Below, in pieces: positions 12,000 through 24,095 of a stretch of DNA of 64,000 nucleotides. The notes below the pieces were generated by a model, which had not been told where the DNA came from, made no database searches, and saw only the letters and a program-made list of their open reading frames with translations. How positions within the stretch are numbered: position 1 is the first letter of the stretch; each line of letters starts with the position of its first letter. The position numbers and the translations under genes are program-made. The DNA is from Cyanoderma ruficeps. Lineage: Eukaryota; Chordata; Aves; Passeriformes; Timaliidae. The stretch is taken from the NCBI GenBank assembly GCA_008694505.1, contig VZDJ01007754.1, positions 47,457,509 to 47,521,508 on the forward strand, given 5' to 3'.

Positions 12000-12058
12000 T
12001 TTAAAATAATAATTATAGTAATAACAACAACCACAACAACAACAACAATAATAATAAA
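12000..12058. repeat. AAT/ACA triplet-rich low-complexity tract
   Basis: A run of AAT, ACA and ACC triplets is interrupted by a few substitutions. It looks like a decayed microsatellite. Confidence 0.85.
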
Positions 12059-14070
12059 TCAGTACATTTGGGGTGTTCACGTGTGAGAAGCAAACCTGAA
12101 ACATCCAGGTGCTACAAACCAAAAATAAATTATTCAAAAAATTTGCCTGTCTATGAGGTATATGTAATAAAACCAAATGTGAGCATGGTTATTTCCTACA
12201 AAAATCAGTTTCCATGAGCTCAGTGGCAGCCCATCTGGCAGCTCCTTCCTTCCCTTTTTTTACCACATTCCATCTCTTGGCTGCTCTGCACCCTGGAGGG
12301 TGGAGGAAGCTCCTTGGTCCTGGCGTGGGGCTGGATCACACTTTCCCTGGAGCTCCTGCTCTTGGGCACTGCAGGGCTGACCAGAAATCACAGGAGTGAC
12401 AGGAGACTCTCAGGAGAGTGCAGGGAGGGAGACAGCTTCCAGCTGAAGTGCTCAAGGGTGGACAGAAGAGCCGTGACAGCACAAAGAGAAAGGGACCTGC
12501 ACAGTGACGTGACTTGGAGGAGAAAAAGGCCCTGCTGGGGTGACAGGAGCAGGCTGGAACACAGAGCACGGGAGCTTTAGAGCACTCCTCACCAAAGGAG
12601 GATGTGAACGCAGGAATCCAACAGGCCACGGATGAAGTGGTTTGGTAACTAATGAAGATTTTCCATACAGGAATCTGTTCTGTCTTATTTTGAGAGCAGC
12701 AAGACCGTCTGGATTCTCAGAGGCCTTTCCCTTCTTAGTCTCTACTGGATGAGTTTATTGACTGCATTTTAACAGTTTCTGAAGTACCACAAAAAAAATC
12801 CCTCAGGGCTTCACCTTCTACTCTGGTCCCCATGACAAAGGTTTGGGTGGTGTTGGTTTTGAATACGAATTTCAGGATTTAGTACCAGTAATCCTATTAG
12901 TCTATTTAGGAAAAAAAGAAAAAAAAGAAACAGAAGCTGACTCAGTCTTGGAGTAATCTCCTTTATTAGACTTGTATGAGAGAATACATTTTTCAAAGAG
13001 GAAAAGCACTCAGGAATTTCTGCTTCATCTTTCTAGGGTCTCCTATAAGCTGAATATAATGTCTGTGGAAAAGGACTGAATAAGTTTTTGGCTACCTCCT
13101 ATCAGCAATACACTTATCCATCTCCTGTGCTCTATTAGCACTTGGGCAAATCTTACCCACTTGTAACAAAAGAGAGCTGCAACACAGAGTTTGGGCTCAC
13201 TCCCACCTTGTACAAGCAGGCTCTGCTTTAAATAGTTGATAATAAGCATTTGGATTTGAAGGGGAGTTGGCAGGAATGCCTTCTGCTAGGTGACCTTTGC
13301 AAACACGTCTGCTGCTGCTCCATGTAGTACCTAAGGAGATGGTGTTTACTGCACTGGTTCTCTCCTGGGAGCTGGGAAAGAGGACAAAGCAGCTCTTTGA
13401 GGCTTGGCAGAAGATAATCAGAAATGTCACTCCCCACTCCATTCCTGCCAAATGCAATTAGGACTTTTGCCGGGGAGAAAATCATTTAGGGGTTGCACTT
13501 AAATCTTAGAAGGCACATGTGAAATGCTTCATTTTCAGTGGCTGATGCTGCAAACAGAATGTAGATTCAAGTAATGGAGTAGAATTTGGTTTTTTTTTTC
13601 CTCGCAATGAATACGAGGTATAAAGTGTTTATTGACTTAAAAAGGAAAACCGAACAAACAGAATAAAGAAGAAAGCATTCACGGCTGCTTTGAAGGAAAG
13701 AATGTTTTTATTTCATACTTTGAAGAAATTGTTCTAGTAGTTCAGCCGTGTGAAAATGTGACCCCCTCTAATGCTGCCAAGGGCAGGGAGATCAGGGATA
13801 ATCTGCTGAGGAAATGCAGCTCACGCAAGCCAAAGGCAGAGTTTTAAACTTACAGCACCAATTTTTTTTCTTTTTTTTTCCAAGAGGGAAGCATGGGCAG
13901 AAGGGTTTTTTTTTTTTTTGCTTCCTGAAGAATCCCATTACCTGTTTTGATGAATGTTCTCTCTTTGCTGTAGATGCATGTGGATGTGAGGCACAGTCTG
14001 ACACATCTTCTCCCTCCATGCCCGCTTTGTCTTCCCAGTTAAAAGCTCCACGTAAGAGTAAAGGGGCTTT

Positions 14071-14121
14071 AGGAAAACTCTATGAAAGTTACCTTGAGGA
14101 AAACTCTATAAAAGTTACCTT
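14071..14121. repeat. Two 25-bp tandem copies
   Basis: Two copies (14071-14095 and 14097-14121) share AGGAAAACTCTAT and AAAGTTACCTT and differ at one position. This is a recent local duplication. Confidence 0.88.
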
Positions 14122-14204
14122 TCATCTTGCATTATTCTTCAAAAAGAATTGCAGGGTAAGTGCCAGAAAAAGCAGACCAAACTGATACTTTGCAGAACCT
14201 TTAT

Positions 14205-14398
14205 GTTAAGCAGGGACACCTTCCACTATCCCAGGTTGCTCCAAGACCCATCCAACCTGTCCATGGACACTTCCAGGGATGTGGCAGCCACAGCTTTTAT
14301 GTGCCAGGGCCTCAGCACCCCCACAAGGACGAATTTCTTCCCAATACCCAATCTAAACCTGCTGTCTTTCAGTTTAAAGCTATTTTTGTGGCCGTACA
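14205..14398 (-). mobile_element. CR1 LINE 3' fragment
   Basis: The plus strand reads the CR1 complement: GGGACACCTTCCACTATCCC, CCATCCAACCTG, TTCTTCCCAATACCCAATC, CTTTCAGTTTAAAGC. The terminal GGTTTGGGTTGG part is missing, so the 3' end is truncated. Confidence 0.88.
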
Positions 14399-15065
14399 GA
14401 GATGAATGCTCTCGTCATTGCTGTGGTGAGAGGTGATGTGCACATGTCAGGCTCATCACAGTTCTGGGGATGTGTAAATTATTCTTCATATTTGTGTGGT
14501 CCTGTAGTGCTCTTGGACACTGCTGCCTGCGCCCTCTGGTTCCCAGTTTCTGCTGGAAAATTTTGGCAGTGCTTCCTCTCCAGGGGAAGGATGGATGGAG
14601 AACTTTTCCTCCTTGCCTGCGCCTTTGGTATCGGTGCTGCCAGGGCTGTGTGGTGCTGTGAGTACTGAAAGGATGTCTTAAAGATGGGTTCTGTGACATA
14701 GGTGGTCCTGCAGTCCTTGCATTGACACGAGAGAGATGAGATATCCTAGAGCAGGTCTTTATAATTAGAGAGAGATACCACCTCCAACACTCTGCTTCCC
14801 CTAAAATGTCACTGACTTCTTGTTCCTGGAATATTATAATATCTCCCTTTGCTATTCCTGTTGTGAGAAAACTCCAGTGCAAGTGCTCAGTAGTCCCTCG
14901 CAGTTCCAAATATAAAGTCCTATTTAAAACAGGCTGCCTCAGAGGGCCTGGGCCCCCAGAGAGTTTCCTGTGCAGTGAAGAGGCCTCTGGCCATGCCCCG
15001 GGTCTGTGTGGATGGACCGTGAGCCTGACCTTCAGGATGGTCTTTCCCAGGACAGTGTGGATGTG

Positions 15066-15585
15066 AAGTTCACTGCTGAGGCCACACCTCAAATCCTGCG
15101 TCCAGTTCTGGGCCCTGTAGTGCTAAAAAGACCTTGAGAGGCCTGGAGCGTGTCCAGGGCAGGGAAGGGAGCTGGGGAAGGGGCTGGAGCCCCAGGAGGG
15201 GCTGAGGGAGCTGGGAAAGGGGCTGAGCCTGGAGAAAAGGAGGCTCAGGGGGGACCCTGTGGCTCTGCACAATTCCCTGGCAGGAGGGGACAGCCGGGGG
15301 GGTCGGGCTCTGCTCCCAGGGAACAGGGACAGGAGGAGAGGGAACAGCCTCAGGCTGGGCCAGGGGAGGCTCAGCTTGGACAGCAGCAGGGATTTCCCCA
15401 TGGAAAGGGTGCTCAGGCCTTGGCAGGGGCTGCCCAGGGAGCTTTGGAGTGCCCATCCCTGGAGGTGTCCAGGGAAGGGCTGGAGGTGGCACTCAGAGCT
15501 CTGGGCTGGGGACAAAGTGGGGATCAGTAAAACTTGGACTTGATGATCCTGGAGGTCTTTTCCAACCTCAGTGATTCTGTGACTC
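15066..15585 (+). mobile_element. CR1 LINE 3' region, GC-rich subfamily, about 520 bp
   Basis: This runs from CCAGTTCTGGGCCC through GGCTGGAGCCCCAGGAGGGG, AAAGGAGGCTCAGGGGGGAC and CAGCAGGGATTTCCCCATGG to TTTTCCAACCTCAGTGATTC at the 3' terminus. The high GC content creates long false open frames on both strands. The copy at 47441-48105, in the opposite orientation, belongs to the same subfamily. Confidence 0.93.
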
Positions 15586-18500
15586 CTCTTTCTCCATGTG
15601 TTTCCTTGTCACCTTGAAATGGTTCTGTGTCATGCTGGCATCCACATTTGCCTTAAAGCAATGACATCTGAGGCCTCTTTCTGTCCTGTGGACCACAGGC
15701 TGCTGAAGACTTTCCATCTTGTTCTCATCCCTGTGCTGTAATTTGTTTTGTCTGTCGCCACTGAGCACTTCCGTTCTCTTCTTTTCAGAGTCTTCCCTGG
15801 TGCTGCTTATGCTGTAGCTGAAGTCTGCAAGGTCAAAATCTCAATTTGCTTGGGTGGGCCGTGCTGCTGTAGCTGCTGTAACACAGAAAAATGGTGATGT
15901 TACACTTCTCTGCACGTCAGACTTTGTTCCTTCACCCTCCTCTGTTCCTGCTTTCCCTCCTCTGGGAAGAGAACCCCAGACACAAGCCAGTGGAATTTAC
16001 CAAGTTAGGAGTGCACCGAGTTAGAAAGAAATGCTGCAGGAAAGAAATGTACCCTTAATGATAATCCTCAAGCATCAAGGGATGAGCTGCTTTGTAGCAC
16101 TTTGCCCTTCAGTGCTCTCGCTCAGTGTCATCCTGCTGCCAGCCACCCTTGCTTTGCTCAGGAATCACATCCCCAGTGCTGCGTTTGACTCAACAGTTTG
16201 TTCCTTTTTTCTTTATTGTGGTCCTTCACCTCATTTCCAGCCTGACCGCTCAAGTTTTAGCAGTTTCGAGGATCTGCTTTTAGCACCGTGCCCAGGATAT
16301 TGTTCTGGCCTCTGTGTTATCTCTATATTTACACTATCAGCAGCACTTTTGCTCCTGGCCAGTGATATTGGTATGCTCATAGCAGCCAGGTATGTTCCTT
16401 CCTTCTTGTCTGCACATGCACTCATCAATAATTCTGTTTCTGCCTCCCTTATCTCTCTCTTGGAGAGATACAACTGCTCTAAAGATAACAAACCCCAGAA
16501 ATTCTATTCTTCCCCTCTGATTCTCACCATTCATCTTTCTCCCCTCACCAGCAATGCTTGTGTCATTTTTGTTGTTATTGCCAAGAAAATACCTTTTTAT
16601 AAAACAGTGGTGCTCAGCGTTGGACCCATCTCGCCCACACGATCAGAACATGGCATGTGTATTTTTAGGCACAGTTCATCACAGTTCTTAATTTTGGTTC
16701 AGTGGATCAGCCCTTCCATGTGTCTTTGTTTTGTGCCTCAACATCAGCCATATTATCTATGATTATTTCTTCATTTCCCTGCCCTGCACTCTCCTAAAGC
16801 TGACACAAATCAGACTGATTTTTTCACTTCTTTTCTGTTCCTCATGATCCTCATCTTTTCTGAAGACTACCTTTTGTAGTCTGATATTCTCACCCTGTGC
16901 TTAGTATGGCTCTACTGTTTATTTTTCTCATCTCCTTCAGCACCTGCCAATTCACTTTTTTTTTTTTAAATCATTTTAGCATACTTTTCTCATTCCTTGC
17001 TCTTTCTACATCAAGCTTTTCTCATTTTGTACTTCAGAATTTTTTTTTATTAACTCCTTTTACTTCTTGTTTATTTCCAGAGTTTAAATCCCTTCTTAAA
17101 AGGACTTTCTGTGTTTTTCTCCTTAATCCCAAGCATATTGTCTCTTATAGATCAGCATTGCTTGTTTTCTTTACTAGGCTATATTGCCCTGGAAGATATT
17201 GAGCTTGTCTGATGTTTTTTATGTTTTTGTTGTTATTTGTTTCTTTATTTAATCCTCCTCCAAGTGTCATACAGGAAACCTTTACAAAGGGTATGGACCT
17301 TTTGTTTCCAACTTCATCGTTATTCTGTTTCTGCTCAAGACTAGCATAATTTTAAGACTATATTTTCCAGAAAGACAAAAAAAAAAAAAAGAGAGAAAGA
17401 GANAAAGAGAGAGAGAGGGCTTCTTTTCAAAGGAATCAAAGATACAAGAACTCACGAAAAACTTCTTCAGAGCTTGAAAAAAATGCTGCATTGGGCAATC
17501 CAACTGTGGAAGGGAAAGGAAAACTTTGGAGAGGGTTCAAGGCCCAGCTAAATGTAGCAGCTAGGGCTGCAGACAGTTTCTTGGCCTTTTTTTTTATCCC
17601 ATGTGTTTTCATCCCAAATGCCAAACTCGGTTGGGCACAGATTCCTGAAGTGCTGAATGAGACACAAGGAGGAAGAAAAAGCCTTCAAAACTGTGCTGGA
17701 TGGGTGGCTGTAAGCCTGGAGGCAGCATCCAACTTTGAAAGCCAGAGAAAAATACTTCTGGTTTGGTGATTCAGTGTGTTGTTTAGGGTGCTGATTCCAT
17801 CTCAAGTCTCTCTGTATTTGACACTCAGCTCCTGAAGACAGATACTTTTGGTGCAATTCTCCTCTTTCACTGGGAAAAAAACCCCCATTATCTATCCTTT
17901 TACATCTCTAGGGGAAAGAACATTTGATGTGACTGTGTCTGAAAGATTCATAAACCAGAACGTGTGTGAAGTCTTTTAAGATTTAAAAAAAAAAAAAAAA
18001 TAACACTGTGGTTTTTAAATCCATCTTCCTGATTTGTGGGACAGGTGATTTGTCATTTGCCATCACAATCAGAATACAAATACCTCTCGTTCCTGCCAGA
18101 GGTGGGGAGATGGGGAAAGATCAATTCCTTCAGCAGGCCTTTGCAAGAAGAGGGGCAGTGGGGAAGAGGAGTATTTCCATGGGAAAATCATGGAAGCTCC
18201 ATTTGTATGGCACGATACTGGGAAAAGCTCCATCACGTACAAACCGAGGGAATTGGGAGAGGGTTATGAGAAACTGTTCCATGAGAGGGCATGCCTGGGA
18301 GGATTAAGGTCTCTTAACATGCTCTTAGCAAAAGCCTGGAGTGGGCTTACACTTCTGTTTCAGAGGTGTGAGCCTTGGAGATGTGTAAAAAAAGCTCACC
18401 TGGAAGGATGGTGCTGTTCCCTGTGCAGTTCAGCTGCAGGGATTTAGACCAAGGCATTGGATTTCCTGGCTGGCTTAAAGAAACCAGCACAGGAAGAGAG

Positions 18501-19547
18501 GGCAGAAAGTGCTCCTGAGAAAGAGGAAGATTATGCTTTGGGTGAGGGAAGATTGAGGGATCCTGGTGTTCATTGTACAGAGCTGCCCTGGGCTTTTTCT
18601 GGGGGAGGACAGGGGGTTTCTCATAGCAGTGTCACCATCCTGGAAGATGAGAGCAGCCTGTGGCCACTTTCAATGTGTTATCAAAGCAGTGAGTCTGGCC
18701 CAGGGGCTCTGGCAGTGGATTTACTGCTGCCTCCTTGGCACCCCAGGGCCGTGCTGAGCTGCAGGAATGGTTCTTAGGGGAATTCTCTGGAATGTCAGAC
18801 TGCACAACACAGCTTCTGGCCCTCAGCCAGGACGTGTAGATGCTGCTGTGCTGAGCAAGGCAGGTTTGTTGGTCTGGGGAACATCTGCTCAGTGGTCTCC
18901 TGGAAAAGTAAAGGCAGATCTGCAGCTTCAGGATGGATGCAGATTAATGAAACTGGTCTGAAATCAATCAGGTCCTCATGCTGGACTCCACACGTGGACT
19001 TTCTCTGTTGCCTGCACTGCAGGGTGTTGTATTGTCCAAAAGTAGCTCTGGAAGGAATTGTTCTCCAGAAGAAAGCCCTTTGAAGTGTATTTTCTTTCAA
19101 GCCACGAAAAAGCGTCCATGCACACTTACACCTGGGCTTTATTTTATCAATAAATGATAGAAATTTGCCGTAGTCTATATAGGCTGATTTGATTTTAGGG
19201 GTGGGAAGAAGAGATTTTCATGTGCATCCCACCTACCTGCATGGGAATATTTGTGGTCAAGTGTCTGCACTTCTGTCTAGGCAAATTTCACAATGTGGCA
19301 CTGTGATTTCAGCAGTGGATTCTTATTTTCCTCATTGTTTCCTCACACAGACACATTCCAAAGCCGTGAAATCCTTATGTGGATTTTAGGTCCCAACTAT
19401 GATCTTGAGGACCTTGTTGCCATTTTAACTTGTAGACTGCTGACGGGTTTTTTTTTGTTTTCTCTTTCCCTTTTCCCTAGCATTTCCTCCCCTGAAATGT
19501 ACCTGAGTGGTTGTCTCTGCATACATAGAGACACAATTATCTCAATA
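15586..19547. other. Intergenic; includes a strongly pyrimidine-skewed block
   Basis: No gene is recognised. From about 16180 to 17330 the plus strand is markedly T/C-rich and gives a 243-codon ATG-initiated open frame at 16031-16762. That frame looks like low-complexity translation and not a protein family. A purine tract with an N at 17403 follows at 17376-17420, and a poly(A) run lies at 17984-18000. The remainder is unremarkable unique sequence. Confidence 0.55.
17375..17420. repeat. Poly(A)/(GA)n purine tract with an ambiguous base
   Basis: A run of A followed by GAGA repeats contains one N at 17403. The N is probably a consensus failure in the repeat. Confidence 0.9.
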
Positions 19548-19604
19548 TCACAGAATCATGGAAAGATCTGGTTGGAAGAGACTTCTGGAGGGTGCATGAT
19601 ATAG
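19548..19604 (-). mobile_element. CR1 LINE 3' terminus, short fragment
   Basis: ATCACAGAATCATGGAAAGA and GGTTGGAAGAGACTTCTGGA match the complement of the CR1 3' terminus. Homology breaks at about 19600, next to a stem-loop. Confidence 0.65.
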
Positions 19605-19643
19605 ATTAACATGTGGCCAGAGTCTTATAAACCACATGTTAAT
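19605..19643. repeat. Perfect 12-bp inverted repeat (stem-loop)
   Basis: The arms ATTAACATGTGG (19605-19616) and CCACATGTTAAT (19632-19643) are exact inverse complements around a 15-base spacer. Each arm holds an E-box-like CATGTG/CACATG core. Confidence 0.9.
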
Positions 19644-20215
19644 GTATCAGTCCCTGAGGGTCCAGCCCTTGCAGATTGGCTTAAAATAATTTCAGCGAGA
19701 CTGCTCTTCAGAGGTGTTTAATAGCAAATAAAATAAATAAAATAACAAAATAACAAGCGTTACAGAAAACAAAAGAAAAGCTGTGCACAGGTGCCTGAGA
19801 AAACCTCTGACACCCTGCTAGAAACACTCCAAAAAGCCTCTCCTTCCTTTGTGTTCCTTCCTAAATACTGAATGTTTTCGGAGGGACAATTCGGCTTGCT
19901 GCCAATGAAATTAGCAACAGGCTTTGAGTTTCACTCTCAGAGCCCAGTCCATGCTCCTGTGCTGGCGCCTGAGCCAACTGCAGTGAGAAAAACACAGAAC
20001 TTCCTAGTTGAACTTCCTAGTTAAACTTCCTAAAATGTCTAAAGGTAAACTGAAACTCTTTCCCTATCTGGTAGCCCTCTGCCTGTCCCTCTTCTGCCAG
20101 ATCCCTGCTGAGCTGAGTTCTCACATGTTGGAGTCCTAGAAACTTGGATTTTGGGATACAAATCCCAGGAGTACTAAGGTACTAAGATTAGCAGTAAATG
20201 TGTCCAAAACTGCCA
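19644..20215. other. Unassigned sequence between two CR1 fragments
   Basis: It contains an A-rich AAATAAAATAAATAAAATAAC run at about 19727-19757 and three imperfect copies of AACTTCCTAGTT at 20000-20032. The position suggests an old insertion into a CR1, possibly LTR-derived. I could not find matching flanking duplications or a TG...CA boundary pair. Confidence 0.4.
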
Positions 20216-20560
20216 CGTGTCCCCAGTCTGTTCCAGGTGTGATCTCACCCGTGCTGACCAGAGGGGAGGAGTCACTTCCTTGGATATGTTGTCCTGGACC
20301 TCCACATGTGGCCTGGTGAGGAGTTTGCTGAGTTACAGGGCTGGCTGTTGTTCAGCCTGGTGCCCACCATCCTCCCAAACCCTTCTGAGCCCTTTTCAGT
20401 TGTTTCCCAGTGTGTCCTGATGGATGGAGTTGCTTCCTCTCCGCTCCAAAACTTTGGGCTTCCCCTTGCTGCATTTCAGGAGAGTTTTTGCTGGCCCAAT
20501 CCTCCTGTTCTACAGCATTCCCCTGGATTCAAGCTCTGAGATTCAGCCTGTGAGTTACTC
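20216..20560 (-). mobile_element. CR1 LINE, degraded, coding-proximal 3' region
   Basis: TTCCAGGTGTGATCTCACC and GACCAGAGGGGAGGAGTCAC match the complement of the CR1 segment that reads CTCCAGGTGTGGTCTCACC, further from the 3' end than most copies here. The right limit is uncertain because similarity fades. Confidence 0.6.
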
Positions 20561-21397
20561 CCCTATTCTGGCAGTCAGGTCATTTTCCCTGATTGCCATG
20601 GATTTGCATAGATGGCAGACAGGGGCCTTGCTGTCACATCTAAAGCCAACACTTCCAGCACTCCTGCAGGTCTGAGTGAGCTTTTCTCCATAATTTGCAA
20701 CCAGTTGCTCTCCCACTGTTTGCTGTCATCCTTCCCAGACTCCATTTCCATGGCAAAACACTGAGGAATTGAACAAGACTTTAAATTTGAATACTAAGGG
20801 GGGAAAATGAGCGTTGAGCAGCACTCTGCCACTTCCTGCCCTGCCCATCCCTGTGCCTTTTGCTGAGGTGCACACTGAGGTTCAGGCTGCCTGTGCAGGC
20901 ACTGCTGGGATGTACTCAGAGGGTTTTTAGTGCAAACTGCCCACGGTGATTGAGAAAATAATACCTTTGCACTGCAGCAAATTGGGCCTGTTTGTAGCAC
21001 TCAAAACCGCCTGAGCCGAGGTTGCGGCGTGTTCTGTCTGAAAATGTCACTGGGAACAGCTCAGGCAGCCTTCACTCCGATGAAACAACTCCATCTAATG
21101 CAAAAGAACGTGCTCCAGCCTTCAGTCCTTTCCCTGAGGATTTGTGTGGTTTCAGGACACAGGAATGCTGATGGAAACAGCCGTGGCTCAGCTGGCACAC
21201 GGGATTTGTTAAGGGTGAAATCCCTGGAGTGCTTTGGAGGGGGCTGCACGAAGGTAATGGGGTGGGAGACAGGGACGTGTGCTGTGTCTGGGGTATTTGT
21301 GTGAGCACAAAGGCAACAGGACTGTGTGAGACTTACATCCTCCTTTGTTTTACTTCTACTGATAGGCAATGATCCAAACAAGAGTTGGCCAGGCCAG
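20561..21397. other. Intergenic; nothing identified
   Basis: Moderately GC-balanced unique sequence without recognisable exons or repeats. Confidence 0.5.
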
Positions 21398-21690
21398 TCT
21401 TAGAATAACAGAACTCTGGAATGGTTTGGGTTGGAAGGGACCTCAAAGATTGTGTAGTTCCAAGTTCCACTGTCCCAGGTTGCTCTAAGCCCCATCCAGC
21501 CTGGCCTTGGACACTGCCAGAGATCCAGGGGCAGCCACAGCTTCTCTGGGCACCCTGTGCCAGGGCCTGCCCACCTTCACAGGGAACATTTCCTTCTTAA
21601 TATCTAAGCTAAATGTCCCTTCTTTCAGTTTGAACCCATTGCTCCTTGTCCTATCTCTGCAGTTACTGATAAAGAGTCCCTCTCTTCTAT
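21398..21690 (-). mobile_element. CR1 LINE 3' region
   Basis: A clear complement of the CR1 3' end: GAATGGTTTGGGTTGGAAGG, GACCTCAAAGAT, CTGTCCCAGGTTGCTC, CCATCCAGCCTGGCCTTGGA, TTTCAGTTTGAACCCATTGC. About 290 bp are retained, including the terminus. Confidence 0.94.
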
Positions 21691-23879
21691 CATTAGAAAC
21701 AGGAGAAAATCAAATTGTCTGAGAGATCAGAGGAATTTGATGAAGGTGGACCAGAACTGCAGGACGAAGCCACACTTCTGCACAAGAACCTCAAACACAA
21801 ACACAGTGCTTGTATAACTTGCTAAAGAGTTCAGATTAAAGGATTATGAAACAAGGTGGTTTTTTGTTGGTTTGTTTTTGTTTTTTTTTTGTCCTCTGAA
21901 ACTCTTTCCCACTTCAAAGAACGAGGAGTTTCCTTGCAGGAATGAAAGGCTTGATATTGATAACAAACAAGTCAAACCACAAGCGCTTTGCGTAGCAGGG
22001 ACCTGCTGCAGGCAGCAGGGATGAAGGGCTCATTTCCTTGTAGGAGCTGAGGGTGGCTGGGGAGGTGCACTGGACCATGAACCTTCTGAGCTCAGAGCCT
22101 GGCAAACTTCCACCCAGCACCTGGCAGGAGCTGGAGCAGTTTTGGGGAAGCTCCAGTTGCCTGGATCTACAAGCCAAGCCACTCCTCGTTGTGTCCCACC
22201 TGCCAGCATCATCTCCCTGGACCCTCCCTCAGCAGGGAGTGGGAGAAATGCCAAAAGAAGGCCATTGTGTTAGCTTTTCCTGGTGGGAAAGGAGCCTTGT
22301 GTAAAGCCTCATGTTGCCTTGTGCTATTTCTTCCCTTCCACAACATCAAAAAAAAAAAAATAAAAAAATCAGGTGTCCATGCTGAAAAATACAGCTGGGA
22401 GCAGAGCTGATGTTTTAACATGCAGAATTCACCTCTCAGGGAGTGCTTCCAGTCACAGAACTAAACCAATGTTGAGCTTGTTCTGGATTTCATTTTCTCC
22501 TTGGGAATTCCTCAAGTTTAGTATTGTCACAAATGCTGCACCTTGAATCACAACTCTTCTCTTTTTCTGCCTGTGTAAGTCTGTGTAAGTGTGTGAAGGC
22601 TGCAAAACACTTCCATCTCTTTAATAGCTAAAACTTCCCTGACTCAATAAAAGTCCAGCAAATCCTCTGTGAGGCAATTAATGTGCTGGGGTATTTGCTT
22701 CAAGACAACATTGTGATGATTTGTAAGTGCAAAACTATCTCATCTGAAGGTGCAAATGCAGCAGGCTCTCGCTGTTTTTTATCACGCAGCCACATGAAAA
22801 AAACCTGCACTTAAATATCTGGCAGTTTTCATACCTTTAAGCAAAAGGTAATAAGGAATAATGGTCCAAGAAGTGAAAATACTGAGTACTCTGAAAATAC
22901 TTTTGTTATTCATGGATTGCCTATTAACTGTATCTGGACTCTGCAAATCTGCTCAGTGGATAATATAGATAAACAATTGTCAATTTACATGTGCAAACCA
23001 TCCAGTTTGACTTTTTGCCCTCTCTGATATAGTGTTGGTTGTGTGGCTGCACAGCTGTTCATGGACTGGAGAACAGATTTTTAGGCAGTGGAATACCAAA
23101 CAGCAAATATTTGTGCTGCTGCATTGAAAAACTCAATTATGTGCAGGCATTTTGCAGGGAATAGGTATTTTTCAAGCGTTCACATGAATCAAAAAGCTAT
23201 TCACTGGGATGTTTATGAACTTCAAAGCAGTGGTACATGAACAGAAAAGAGCATAAGAGTGCTTCAGAATTCAAAGAGACATTCTTAAACATTGCTTGGC
23301 AGTGCCAGCCTCAGGCCAAGTGTCAATGCCATCTCCCCGCTTACTATTTATTATTCTGGTCATATATGCACTGAGCATTTGGGATGGCAAAATGTTCTAA
23401 GTTCCTGTTTTGCTTAAAATATTTGTGTCAGCGAGGGGTTATATTCCAGGGAACTGCTTGGAGCTGCAGGAACAGCCAGGGAGGGGAATCAGGGCATTAA
23501 ATCTCACTGCCACTCTTCATAAGAAAAAGCCCCTTTTTTTCCTCACAAAGTATACCTGGAAACTATTTGGCTGGGTGAATGATCATGGGATTAGGGAGAG
23601 TGTGGATAAATTTTCATCTGTGGATTATGGATCTATGGATTACAACTCCAAAAGAAGTCTGGAGAGGAGTATAGGGATGATTTTTGGTTTGTTTGCTCGG
23701 AGTTTCCCAAGTTGCACCAACCTGTCTTGGAGAGAGAGAGATGAGCAGAAAGTCACTTGGAGCTGACCACTTCCCAAACCAGGTATTTTGGACTACAAAT
23801 GTCACTCTTGCAGCAGTGTGAGCTGTTTGATTTCTAAATTGCCTGCAGATTTATCACCTCATGAGTCTTTGGTGAGGGA
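21691..23879. other. Intergenic; unique AT-rich sequence
   Basis: No gene or repeat is recognised apart from short T and A runs at 21857-21890 and 22344-22368. The interval 22700-23400 is AT-rich, free of repeats and looks single-copy, so it may contain conserved non-coding DNA, but I cannot test that here. Confidence 0.5.
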
Positions 23880-24095
23880 TGTACTGGGATTGGGGAGGGA
23901 TATCCCACATGGGAGAGTGGTTCCGTAGTGGAACAGGTGCCTGGAGATGAATGTGGCATCTGCATCCTGGGAGAATTCCAAAGCCCTTTTGGATGGGGGC
24001 TGGATTAGCCTGATCTCACTGTGAAGTTGCCCATGCCCTGAGGAGTGGGGTGCAGCAGAAGCCTCATCCAACCTGAATTTTCTGTGGCTCCAGGT
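23880..24095 (+). mobile_element. Probable CR1 LINE 3' fragment, diverged
   Basis: TAGTGGAACAGGTGCCTGGA, GGATGGGGGCTGGATTAGCC and CTCATCCAACCTGAATTTTC follow the order of a CR1 3' UTR in sense orientation, with many substitutions. Confidence 0.6.

Larger units (their letters stand above)
9131..14204. other. Intergenic; no gene seen
   Basis: Unique sequence with low-complexity patches: CCTT repeats at about 10257-10272, T- and A-rich runs at 10440-10750, and a CAA/AAT mixture at 12000-12058. Poly(T) blocks lie at 13858-13920. There are no recognisable exons. Open frames here are short and lack similarity to known proteins. Confidence 0.6.

Noticed and set aside
14415..15092. Minus-strand 225-codon frame
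   Set aside because: It has no similarity to any family I know and partly overlaps the CR1 at 15066; no promoter or splice support.
15150..15530. Overlapping frames of 126-140 codons on both strands
   Set aside because: They lie wholly inside a CR1 3' UTR that is non-coding; the openness comes from GC content.
16031..16762. ATG-initiated 243-codon frame with hydrophobic stretches
   Set aside because: It sits in strongly T/C-skewed DNA where Leu/Ser/Phe codons dominate and stops are rare. There is no domain, no flanking splice logic and no family resemblance.
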